NCBI GenBank assembly: GCA_964563885.1
Contig: CAZLYX010000029.1
Span: 1-25,706, forward strand
DNA from: CAZLYX01 sp964563885
Lineage (GTDB): Bacteria; Pseudomonadota; Gammaproteobacteria; Burkholderiales; Neisseriaceae
Reading direction: 5' to 3'
DNA: 25,706 nucleotides
This document shows, piece by piece, positions 16,572-23,186 of the stretch. Every line of letters starts with the position of its first letter. Position 1 is the stretch's first letter. Under the pieces are notes generated by a model. That model saw only the letters and a program-made list of their open reading frames with translations. It ran no database searches and was not told the origin of the DNA. The position numbers and the translations under genes were made by a program.

Positions 16572-16663
16572 TTCAAAACTCCTTAAATAAAAGACAAAGG
16601 TAAAAACAATATTAAAAACACAATATTAAAAAAACACAACTAAAAACCAAACCACTTTAAATC
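16572..16663 (-). promoter_or_regulatory. T-rich intercistronic leader of atpE
   Basis: The longest internal spacer of the operon. On the transcribed strand it is U-rich and contains a near-perfect direct repeat, TTTTTAATATTGTG then TTTTTAATATTGTT, before the strong AAGGAG of atpE. E. coli atpE is known to have a U/A-rich translation enhancer at the same place, serving the high c-subunit copy number. The same role here is inferred. Confidence 0.45.
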
Positions 16664-17530
16664 TTAATGCTGATCATGTGCTTGACCTATATATACAAAC
16701 GTCAATGCCATGAAAATAAAGGCTTGCAAAGTAATAATCAGAATATGGAAAATTGCCCAAGCCGCACCCGACAAAATATGCAACAAGAACATAACCGGAT
16801 CTAGAATACCCACCGAACCAGATGCCGCCCAAGCGCCGCCTAATAAAGCAATCAGCAAGAACACTAGCTCACCTGCATACATATTACCGAACAACCGCAT
16901 ACCGTGTGAAACTGTTTTAGAGAAAAACTCTAAAATATTCAAAATAAAGTTAGCTGGTGCCAATGCAGGCCCAAATGGAGCTGTGAATAATTCATGCACC
17001 CACCCACCAATACCTTTAATCTTAATGTTGTAGTACAAGCAGATTAGCAACACACCGGTAGACAATGCTAATGCAGTATTTAAATCAGCAGTAGGGACTG
17101 CACGTAATAAGGCATGAGGCTCACCAGTAATTAATTGCCAAGTCCTAGGCAGCAAATCCACTGGCAATAAGTCCACCGCATTCATTAAGAATATCCACAC
17201 AAAAACTGTTAGCCCTAATGGAGCAACTGCTTTGCGTGACTGTTCATTATGAACAATGCTTTTACACATATCATCAACAAACTCAAACAGCAATTCTACG
17301 GCTGCCTGAAAACGGCCAGGAACGCCAGGGGTTGCATTCTTTGCAGCCCTCCATAAAAAGAAACTGCTGACTACGCCTATTAACACTGCAAAGAATATCG
17401 CATCTATATTAATAAATGAAAAATCTGCAATATTTTTTAGGCCTTGCCCTTTGGTCACATCCGATAAACTCGTCAAGCCTTCTAAGTGGTGCTTGATGTA
17501 GCCAGCGGCGGTCATTGCTTCACTTGCCAT
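16664..17530 (-). CDS. atpB: ATP synthase a subunit
   Basis: A 288-residue integral Fo subunit forming the proton half-channels. The essential arginine is Arg212 in GMRLFGNMYAGEL. The C-terminal helix has AIFHILIITLQAFIFMALTFVYI, as in E. coli. The start overlaps the end of atpI by 11 bases, with GGAAAG upstream. A DUS-like 12-mer, CGGCTGCCTGAA, is embedded at 17299-17310. Confidence 0.98.
   Translation of the reverse strand: MASEAMTAAGYIKHHLEGLTSLSDVTKGQGLKNIADFSFINIDAIFFAVLIGVVSSFFLWRAAKNATPGVPGRFQAAVELLFEFVDDMCKSIVHNEQSRKAVAPLGLTVFVWIFLMNAVDLLPVDLLPRTWQLITGEPHALLRAVPTADLNTALALSTGVLLICLYYNIKIKGIGGWVHELFTAPFGPALAPANFILNILEFFSKTVSHGMRLFGNMYAGELVFLLIALLGGAWAASGSVGILDPVMFLLHILSGAAWAIFHILIITLQAFIFMALTFVYIGQAHDQH
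17299..17310 (+). repeat. Simonsiella-type DUS-like 12-mer inside atpB
   Basis: CGGCTGCCTGAA matches the AG-simDUS form (AGGCTGCCTGAA) at 11 of 12 positions and the local dialect at 10 of 12. It encodes the conserved-looking FQAAVE of AtpB, so protein constraint may explain it. Confidence 0.3.
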
Positions 17531-17873
17531 AACGTTGAACTTTCCAAGATACTAAAAAAACCAATTGACTGACAACAATCAATCCCAAAATGAAAGGTAT
17601 AAACATAAGCTGCTGATGCCAAACATAAAACACTAACAGCATTATAATAAGCGCCAGTACTATTTTTAAACCCTCTCCAATAAGCAGCCCTTTTGCTGCC
17701 ATTTGCGGGTAAGGCTTAAGAAAGCTTAAAAATAATATCGCTACTGCAGTAGGCACAAGGTAACTCAGCCCTCCAGCTACAGCAGACCAAAATGCAGGCA
17801 TGCCAGCCAATATACCTGAAAACATAGCCACCACTGCAAGCCCAATGGCTTGGAAAAACAAAATTTTAATCAT
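17520..17873 (-). CDS. atpI: ATP synthase protein I
   Basis: A 117-residue membrane protein with four hydrophobic segments (FFQAIGLAVVAMFSGILAG, GGLSYLVPTAVAILFLSFL, GLKIVLALIIMLLVF, FILGLIVVSQLVF). It matches AtpI, a non-essential assembly factor for the c ring. The open frame reaches a TTG at 17921, but that codon overlaps the predicted -10 box, so I use the ATG at 17873. The weak AGG before this ATG fits low expression. It overlaps atpB by 11 bases. Confidence 0.9.
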   Translation of the reverse strand: MIKILFFQAIGLAVVAMFSGILAGMPAFWSAVAGGLSYLVPTAVAILFLSFLKPYPQMAAKGLLIGEGLKIVLALIIMLLVFYVWHQQLMFIPFILGLIVVSQLVFLVSWKVQRYGK

Positions 17874-17911
17874 AAAACCTAAATTATGATTAAGTGGTTT
17901 AAGCAACGCCA

Positions 17912-17940
17912 CTATAATCAATGTCCTGTTACAGCGTCAA
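17912..17940 (-). promoter_or_regulatory. Probable sigma-70 promoter of the atp operon
   Basis: On the minus strand, TTGACG (17935-17940), a 17-base spacer and TTATAG (17912-17917). This implies a leader of about 30 bases to the atpI ATG. A partial dyad TTGAC-N4-GTTAA (17949-17962) lies just upstream and resembles a CRP/FNR-type half-site pair, too weakly to claim regulation. Confidence 0.55.
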
Positions 17941-18253
17941 GCTGATTGTTAACCTATGTCAAATAAAATTATCATTACACAGTTGCTTGAAACTGTTTGA
18001 GCTTAATCTTAACCTAAAAGTGCTTGTATTTGCTAACGCCAAACTACATCTTACTACAAAACTTACAAAATTAAACAGTAGATTACATCTAATTGACCGT
18101 ATTATATATCGTAAATTACCCAGCAATGCCGCATATTATGCTAAAAACGTAAATGTAAATTTTTTAAACCATTTGTTTAAACCAAGGTCAACTATCGCAA
18201 TTAATCTCATCTCATTTACCATAGTTTCATCAATACTCGATACTAACTGATTT
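17941..18253. other. Non-coding stretch between parA and the atp promoter
   Basis: About 310 AT-rich bases. The minus strand has many stops. The plus strand has one open frame (17921-18250) with no ribosome site or recognisable family; I judge it spurious. In other beta- and gamma-proteobacteria parB often occupies this place. I see no remnant of a GLGRGLDSL-like or GERRWRA-like sequence here. Confidence 0.6.
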
Positions 18254-19021
18254 TTAAGCACAGCGAATTAACACTTCTTTTGCCAGCTCTAAGTAAGCTA
18301 TTGTCCCCTTTGCTTTGGGATCGTATGCTAATGCTGGCATACCATGGCTGGGAGCCTCAGCCAACCGCACATTACGCGGAATAGTCGTATCAAACAGCAG
18401 CTCTCCAAAATGAGTTTGCAACTGTTCTGTTACTTCTTGTGATAAACGACTGCGGCTATCGTACAAAGTGCGCACAATACCCAGTATATTGAGCTCAGGG
18501 TTAATGGCTTGGCGAATTTTACGTACTGTCGCAACCAGATCTGAAATACCTTCTAGCGCATAATACTCACAGACCATGGGCACAATAACTTCTTTAGCAG
18601 CCACTAAACCATTTAGTGTCAACAACGTGAGGGTAGGCGGGCAATCAAGCAAGATAAAATCATAATTATCTTTAACTGCTGCCAACGCATTTTTCAGCCG
18701 CATTTCACGGGCTATTTCTTGCACCAATTCTATTTCTGCACCAGCTAAGGCCCGATTCGCCGCCAACACATCGTAATGCCCAGTCTCGCTGTGGATTACC
18801 GATTTTTCTACTTCAGCTTCATCTAATAAAACATGATAAACGCCGCTTTGGATATTGCCTTTATTAATGCCGCTGCCGGTCGTAGCATTGCCTTGTGGGT
18901 CTAAATCTACGATCAATACTCGCTGATCCTTTGCAGCCAGCGATGCGGCTAGGTTTACCGTGGTTGTGGTCTTACCTACTCCGCCTTTTTGATTGGCTAT
19001 CGCAATGATTTTGGCGCTCAT
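18254..19021 (-). CDS. parA: Chromosome partitioning ATPase ParA (Soj)
   Basis: A 255-residue deviant-Walker ATPase that binds DNA nonspecifically as an ATP dimer and moves ParB-parS complexes apart. The deviant Walker A KGGVGKTTTTVNLA carries the signature lysine in the 5' part. Walker A' (VLIVDLDPQGNATTG) and Walker B (FILLDCPPTL) are intact. The short N-terminus without an added helix-turn-helix marks a chromosomal-type ParA. It begins 12 bases after the rsmG stop, so the two are an operon, the conserved gidB-parA order. ParB is not next to it. Confidence 0.97.
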   Translation of the reverse strand: MSAKIIAIANQKGGVGKTTTTVNLAASLAAKDQRVLIVDLDPQGNATTGSGINKGNIQSGVYHVLLDEAEVEKSVIHSETGHYDVLAANRALAGAEIELVQEIAREMRLKNALAAVKDNYDFILLDCPPTLTLLTLNGLVAAKEVIVPMVCEYYALEGISDLVATVRKIRQAINPELNILGIVRTLYDSRSRLSQEVTEQLQTHFGELLFDTTIPRNVRLAEAPSHGMPALAYDPKAKGTIAYLELAKEVLIRCA

Positions 19022-19033
19022 ATATTCTTTCAG

Positions 19034-19663
19034 TTATGCAGTTTTCGGGCGCATGATAACCATGTGGCGCTCAGCATCTAGCATTGGAACATCTATTTTT
19101 TCCACCTTAACCACTTCTACTGAAGCAGGTATATGCTCAATTTCTTCATAAGGGTATACCCCTTTCATTGCCGCCCAGTAACCGTTTTCATTCAGTAAAT
19201 GTTTGGTTAACGAGATGAAATCAGCTAATTCCGCAAACGCACGACTGGTCACCACATCCACTTTTTTATCATGCATAGACTCAACCCGCCCTGCAGCAAC
19301 GGTAACATTCTCCAAACCAAGTTCAATCACAGCTTGTTGTAAAAAACTGGTTTTTTTAGTGTTTGAATCTAACAAAGTAATCTGCAAATCAGGGCGGGCA
19401 ATCGCAGTTGGAATGCCAGGCATACCGCCACCAGAGCCAACATCCATCAATGTTTTTGCATCTTTTATTGATGGTAACAAAGTGAGGCTGTCAATTATAT
19501 GATGGGTAATCATAGCATCAGCGTCGCGCACTGCCGTTAAGTTATAGGTACTGTTCCACTTTTGTAGCAAAGCCACGTATTCCAGTAATAACAATTGTTG
19601 CGTTGTGCTTAATTCTAGACCTAATTTTTGTAGGCCAGCTTGTAATTTTTCTTTGTTACTCAT
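19034..19663 (-). CDS. rsmG: 16S rRNA (guanine527-N7)-methyltransferase
   Basis: RsmG (GidB) uses S-adenosylmethionine to methylate G527 in 16S rRNA; loss gives low-level streptomycin resistance in several species. The 209-residue protein has WNSTYNLTAVRD, then HHIIDSLTLLP, and the SAM-binding loop DVGSGGGMPGIP, followed by LLDSNTKKTSFLQQ and SRAFAEL, all family landmarks. It heads the rsmG-parA unit. Its upstream region (19664-19844) holds two degenerate DUS copies. Confidence 0.97.
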   Translation of the reverse strand: MSNKEKLQAGLQKLGLELSTTQQLLLLEYVALLQKWNSTYNLTAVRDADAMITHHIIDSLTLLPSIKDAKTLMDVGSGGGMPGIPTAIARPDLQITLLDSNTKKTSFLQQAVIELGLENVTVAAGRVESMHDKKVDVVTSRAFAELADFISLTKHLLNENGYWAAMKGVYPYEEIEHIPASVEVVKVEKIDVPMLDAERHMVIMRPKTA

Positions 19664-19698
19664 TGCAAGTGATTCTCTATCGAATTTTATTAGCGTGT

Positions 19699-19710
19699 AT
19701 GCTACCTGAA
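19699..19710 (+). repeat. Degenerate DUS (AT variant)
   Basis: ATGCTACCTGAA, differing from the local DUS only at the second base. It lies in the rsmG leader region and faces a second degenerate copy at 19830-19841. Confidence 0.6.
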
Positions 19711-19829
19711 ATCGCGGTAGCGCGGGATGATTTATTTGACAACAGTATACAAATCATATTCATATCTTCTAGGCTATTCGCTGCTGTTAATGTCATATTG
19801 AAGCGAACACCAACAGTTAGCACTCATCT

Positions 19830-19841
19830 TTCAGGTAGCTT
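19830..19841 (-). repeat. Degenerate DUS at the recQ 3' end
   Basis: The minus strand reads AAGCTACCTGAA, one base from the local DUS, directly after the recQ stop. It is in inverted orientation to the copy at 19699-19710, with about 120 bases between them, too far for an ordinary terminator hairpin. Confidence 0.6.
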
Positions 19842-19844
19842 TCT

Positions 19845-21647
19845 TTATTCTAAAAACTCTGCACAAATTTTTAAAACTTCTTGGCCAAATTTCTGTATTT
19901 TAGCTTCGCCCATACCGTAGATCTGATGTAAATCATTTAGGTTGCTGGGTAAGCTCTCAACAATCGAACGCAAGGTACGATCACCAAAAATCACATAAGC
20001 GGGAACATTATCTGCTTTAGCACACTCCATGCGCCAGCCACGCAAAGCCTGCCAGATTCGCTCTTCGCGCTCAGTACGCAACCATTGCTCTTTCGGCGTT
20101 TTAATTGCTGCTTTGTCTTGCTTCAGTGGGCGCAACCATACTTGCTGCTCGCTTTTTAATACTGCACGTGCGTTTTCAGTAAGTTGAAGTGAGTGGAAAT
20201 TAGCAAAATCCACACTCAAATAGCCTAAGTTAATACATTGACGAATCACGCTGCGCCAATCTTTATCAGTAAGATCTTCGCCAATACCAAACGTCGACAA
20301 CTTGTCATGCTGCCAGCGCACCACATTTTCACTTATTTTGCCACGCAAAACTTCGGTGACATGACGGGCAGCAAAATGTTGGTCGACACGATAAACGCAG
20401 CTTAATAGTTTTTGCACCAATACCGTCGCATCAAAACGCTCTGGCGGATGCAAGCAATTGTCACAATGGCCGCAAGGTTCGCTCTCTTCGCCAAAATGGC
20501 GCAGCAACAATACGCGTCGGCAACTTGCGGTTTCGCATACCGAAAACATTGCATCTAATTTTTGCATTTCTATGTTTTTTTGAAACTCTTCGCTTTGCCC
20601 ATTTTGAATGCGCTCGCGCAGCAACGACCAATCGTTCAGCCCATAGCATAGCCAGCTGGCTGCAGGCTCTCCATCACGCCCTGCCCGACCAGATTCCTGA
20701 TAAAAATGTTCGATACTTTGCGGCATGTCTAAATGTGCGACAAAACGCACGTCTGGCTTATTGATGCCCATACCAAACGCCACTGTTGCCACCACAATAA
20801 CGCCATCATCTTGTGTAAACCTCTTTTGATTGGCCGTGCGCGCTTCCATAGTCAAGCCCGCATGATAAGGAATTGCATCTAAATCCTGTTCGCATAAAAA
20901 TGCAGCAATATCATCTACTTTTTTACGGCTAAGACAATACACAATGCCACTCTCGCCGCGTGAACGATTTTGAATAAAATCCAGCAATTGCTTTTTACCG
21001 TTATTTTTTTCAATGACTTGGTAATAAATATTCGGACGGTCAAAGCTCGCCACAAACTCAGGCGCTGTTTCAAGCTGAAGATAATGTTTAATATCTGCCC
21101 GCGTTTCGGCATCGGCAGTAGCAGTGAGCGCAATGCGCGGCACCTTAGGAAACCGCGTTGCCAATTGACCAAGCTGCTGATATTCAGGTCGAAAATCATG
21201 TCCCCACTGGCTAACACAGTGCGCCTCATCAATTGCAAACAAGCTAACCGTATATTGCTCTAAAAAACGTAAAAAACGTTCGGTTACTAAGCGCTCAGGC
21301 GATACGTATAAAAGCTTGAGGCTACCTGAATCCATCTCGTGGGCAATATTGCGAATTTCATCTGCGGTGATACCACTGTGCACGCTAGCCGCGTTCACAC
21401 CTAATGCTTTTAAGCTTGCCACTTGATCATTCATCAACGCAATTAAAGGCGACACCACAATCGCTACTCCTGGCCGCATCAGCGCTGGAATTTGATAACA
21501 AAGTGATTTCCCGCCGCCAGTAGGCATTAATAGTAATAAACTTTGCCCACCCACCAGCGTGGTGATGATTTCGGCTTGTCGCCCACGAAAAACAGGGTAA
21601 CCGAAAACATCTTGTAACAGCTGCTGGGCATCAAGCGGGTTGGACAT
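19845..21647 (-). CDS. recQ: ATP-dependent DNA helicase RecQ
   Basis: A 600-residue 3'-5' superfamily 2 helicase for recombination repair; in Neisseria RecQ also takes part in pilin antigenic variation. Motif I is LMPTGGGKSLCYQIPAL and motif II is FAIDEAHCVSQWGHDFRPEY. The C-terminal helicase half has GRAGRDGEPA. The zinc-binding cysteines follow in CETASCRR and CGHCDNC, then the RQC winged helix, and one HRDC domain near the end (RIWQALRGWRMECAKADNVP and onward). Neisseria RecQ can carry several HRDC domains; this has only one. I use the ATG at 21647 rather than the TTG at 21653. A perfect DUS lies inside the coding region at 21319-21330. Confidence 0.97.
   Translation of the reverse strand: MSNPLDAQQLLQDVFGYPVFRGRQAEIITTLVGGQSLLLLMPTGGGKSLCYQIPALMRPGVAIVVSPLIALMNDQVASLKALGVNAASVHSGITADEIRNIAHEMDSGSLKLLYVSPERLVTERFLRFLEQYTVSLFAIDEAHCVSQWGHDFRPEYQQLGQLATRFPKVPRIALTATADAETRADIKHYLQLETAPEFVASFDRPNIYYQVIEKNNGKKQLLDFIQNRSRGESGIVYCLSRKKVDDIAAFLCEQDLDAIPYHAGLTMEARTANQKRFTQDDGVIVVATVAFGMGINKPDVRFVAHLDMPQSIEHFYQESGRAGRDGEPAASWLCYGLNDWSLLRERIQNGQSEEFQKNIEMQKLDAMFSVCETASCRRVLLLRHFGEESEPCGHCDNCLHPPERFDATVLVQKLLSCVYRVDQHFAARHVTEVLRGKISENVVRWQHDKLSTFGIGEDLTDKDWRSVIRQCINLGYLSVDFANFHSLQLTENARAVLKSEQQVWLRPLKQDKAAIKTPKEQWLRTEREERIWQALRGWRMECAKADNVPAYVIFGDRTLRSIVESLPSNLNDLHQIYGMGEAKIQKFGQEVLKICAEFLE
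21319..21330 (+). repeat. DUS inside recQ
   Basis: A perfect AGGCTACCTGAA in the coding region, encoding D-S-G-S-L on the minus strand. Genome-maintenance genes in Neisseria are known to be enriched for coding-region DUS. Confidence 0.9.
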
Positions 21648-21667
21648 AGGCAAATTCCGTATATAAT
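21640..21667 (+). promoter_or_regulatory. Probable promoter of the lipoprotein gene
   Basis: TTGGAC (21640-21645), a 16-base spacer and a perfect TATAAT (21662-21667). It overlaps the first codons of the divergent recQ, so transcription of the two may interfere. A 16-base perfect palindrome, TAGCCTTTAAAGGCTA, follows in the leader at 21684-21699. Confidence 0.5.
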
Positions 21668-21693
21668 AGGAGTTGTTATTTTATAGCCTTTAA

Positions 21694-21705
21694 AGGCTAC
21701 CTGAA
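21694..21705 (+). repeat. DUS directly before a ribosome binding site
   Basis: A perfect AGGCTACCTGAA whose last base starts the AAGGAA Shine-Dalgarno sequence of the lipoprotein gene (ATG at 21715). Confidence 0.9.
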
Positions 21706-21714
21706 AGGAAGTTT

Positions 21715-22149
21715 ATGAACATTTCTCGTTTATCATCCTTGAGCAGCGCAGTTGCGTTGGCTTTATTACTGGCCTCTTGCGCCAGCGGCCCCAAAGTAGA
21801 GGGCACCTGGAAAGATGTTGGTGCCACTGGTAACGGCAACATCACCGCCGCTATTGATCATAGCAGCATCAAGAAAAACGGCAACTTCGCCACCTTTCGT
21901 GACAAGAAGACAGTATTAAAAACCAATGAAGAGCGTTATGTGAACACGCCAAAATATAAAACGGCTGTTGGCGAATGGGAAATTAACTGCCGCAACAAAA
22001 CCTATCGTCTCACCGCTCTAAAACTCTTAGACGAAAGCGGCAAAATATTAATGGATGAAAAATACACTGCCACCAATCTGCGTCCGATGCAAATTATTGA
22101 AGGCTCCATTACCGAAAAACAGTTTAAAGCCGTGTGCACGGGCAATTAA
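21715..22149 (+). CDS. Lipoprotein, surface-adhesin E-like
   Basis: A 144-residue lipoprotein with lipobox L-A-S-C and lipidated Cys22. The mature part reads GTWKDVG, then AAIDHSSIKKNGNFATFRDKKTV, then VGEWEINCRNKTYRL and a late Cys in FKAVCTGN. The D-x-S-S-I-K-x-x-G-N pattern followed by WEINC resembles the surface-adhesin E family, named after a Haemophilus adhesin. Most members are uncharacterised, so adhesion is not claimed. The two cysteines at WEINC and AVC may form a disulfide. Ribosome site AAGGAA lies four bases before the ATG. It is followed by a small secreted protein with a similarly built leader. Confidence 0.82.
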   Translation: MNISRLSSLSSAVALALLLASCASGPKVEGTWKDVGATGNGNITAAIDHSSIKKNGNFATFRDKKTVLKTNEERYVNTPKYKTAVGEWEINCRNKTYRLTALKLLDESGKILMDEKYTATNLRPMQIIEGSITEKQFKAVCTGN

Positions 22150-22157
22150 GCTCGCTT

Positions 22158-22169
22158 AGGCTACCTGAA
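22158..22169 (+). repeat. DUS directly before a second ribosome binding site
   Basis: A perfect AGGCTACCTGAA followed by AAGGAA and the ATG at 22181, the same arrangement as in the previous gene. Confidence 0.9.
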
Positions 22170-22180
22170 AAGGAAACAGC

Positions 22181-22507
22181 ATGAAAAATGTGTTCTATTT
22201 ATTGGCGCTACTGCTGAGCAGCGCACCTGCTTTTGCCGACAATGCAACTGATTTACTTGCCGCTCAATCTGCCTATCAACATGCACTTAAGACTATGAAC
22301 AACAGCAGTGGTGAAATCATTACTCTACAAAATCGCTTGAGCATAGCCGAACAACGTGCCGCAGGTGCGCAAGCCGAAGCAGCTGATTTACGTAACCATT
22401 TGACACGCGTTACACAAGAAAACAGCACTTATCAAAGCAACTTAAGCGCAGCTGGGCAAAGGCTTGACGCCGCTTGGGCAGCTTCGCGCAACACTACACA
22501 ACCTTAA
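22181..22507 (+). CDS. Small secreted coiled-coil protein of unknown function
   Basis: A 108-residue protein with a signal peptide (residues 1-19, cleavage after SAPAFA) and a mature part that is nearly all helix-forming. It is rich in Ala, Gln, Glu and Leu with a heptad-like pattern (IITLQNRLSIAEQRAAGAQAEAADLRNHL), suggesting a periplasmic coiled coil. No family is recognised. It lies 31 bases after the lipoprotein stop, with its own strong AAGGAA site, so the two probably form an operon. No cysteines or membrane segments occur after the signal. Confidence 0.75.
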   Translation: MKNVFYLLALLLSSAPAFADNATDLLAAQSAYQHALKTMNNSSGEIITLQNRLSIAEQRAAGAQAEAADLRNHLTRVTQENSTYQSNLSAAGQRLDAAWAASRNTTQP

Positions 22508-22549
22508 GCCCCATTGATTTTCAGTCTTTAGCCAGTTTTGTAAAGGATA

Positions 22550-22575
22550 GATGGTTTTACAATTGCAAAACCATC
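22550..22575 (+). terminator. Possible terminator hairpin before rnpB
   Basis: GATGGTTTT (22550-22558) and AAAACCATC (22567-22575) form a perfect nine-bp stem with an eight-base loop, 43 bases after the coiled-coil gene. It lacks a following T run, so it would be an imperfect terminator. An alternative stem (22538-22544 with 22556-22562) overlaps it. Confidence 0.35.
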
Positions 22576-22668
22576 ATTAAATTGCTGATATTGATGCGCC
22601 CATATACACATTGAAACCACAGAAAATACTGGCTCTGAATATCGCAACTGGATTAAATAAAAAGCTGC

Positions 22669-22674
22669 TATAAT
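22669..22674 (+). promoter_or_regulatory. Minus-10 box of rnpB
   Basis: A perfect TATAAT eight bases before the expected 5' end of RNase P RNA. No good -35 box is visible at the usual distance. Confidence 0.5.
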
Positions 22675-22681
22675 CAGCCTC

Positions 22682-23047
22682 GCATACTGGTAGGCTAGGC
22701 AGTCGCCGCTCGTCATCAAACGCGAGGGGAGGAAAGTCCGGGCTTCACAGAGTAGGATGCCGGCTAACGGCCGGGCGTCGTAAGGCGACGGAAAGTGGAA
22801 CAGAAAGCATAACCGCCGATGGCCGCGCAAGCGGATCAGGTAAGGGTGAAATGGTGCGGTAAGAGCGCACCGTGCACTTGGTAACAAGTTGTAGCAGGCT
22901 AAACCCCATCCGAAGCAAGACCAAACAGAACACGTTGACGCTGCTCGCCGAGTGTTCGGGTAGGTTGCTGGAGTGCGTCAGCAATGCCGTGCCTAGAGGA
23001 ATGACTGTCCAAGACAGAACCCGGCTTATCGGCTTAGCAGTATGCAC
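22682..23047 (+). ncRNA. rnpB: RNase P RNA (M1 RNA), bacterial class A
   Basis: The catalytic RNA that cuts 5' leaders from precursor tRNAs. Its ends pair perfectly: GCATACTG at 22682-22689 with CAGTATGC at 23038-23045 (helix P1). Conserved blocks are present: GAGGAAAGTCCGGGC near the 5' end, GGAAAGTGGAACAGAAAG in the middle, and GACAGAACCCGGCTTATC near the 3' end, which with the first block forms P4. GGGTGAAATGGTGCGGTAAGAGCGCACCG-type class A structure lies between them. The total of about 365 bases is normal. A promoter -10 box lies upstream and an inverted DUS terminator follows. Confidence 0.97.
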
Positions 23048-23054
23048 CTAACAC

Positions 23055-23095
23055 AAAAGGCTACCTGAACAGATTAATGTTCAGGTAGCCTTTTT
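23055..23095 (+). terminator. Inverted DUS pair terminator of rnpB
   Basis: AGGCTACCTGAA at 23058-23069 with its complement at 23080-23091, lengthened by one C:G pair and by AAA/TTT, then T5. A strong rho-independent terminator right after RNase P RNA. Confidence 0.9.
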
Positions 23096-23186
23096 ATTGG
23101 TATCACTCTGGATATATTCATCTAACAATAAAACAATATAGTCATTTAAACCAGTTAAACAAATCTTTCTTTATTGGGTCAATAAA

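Noticed and set aside
17921..18250. Plus-strand open frame of 109 codons between parA and atpI
   Set aside because: It has no Shine-Dalgarno site, overlaps the atp promoter region, and its composition is that of translated AT-rich spacer.
22528..23047. Long minus-strand open frames across the RNase P RNA
   Set aside because: They are antisense to a structured RNA with perfect P1 pairing, have no ribosome sites and match no family.
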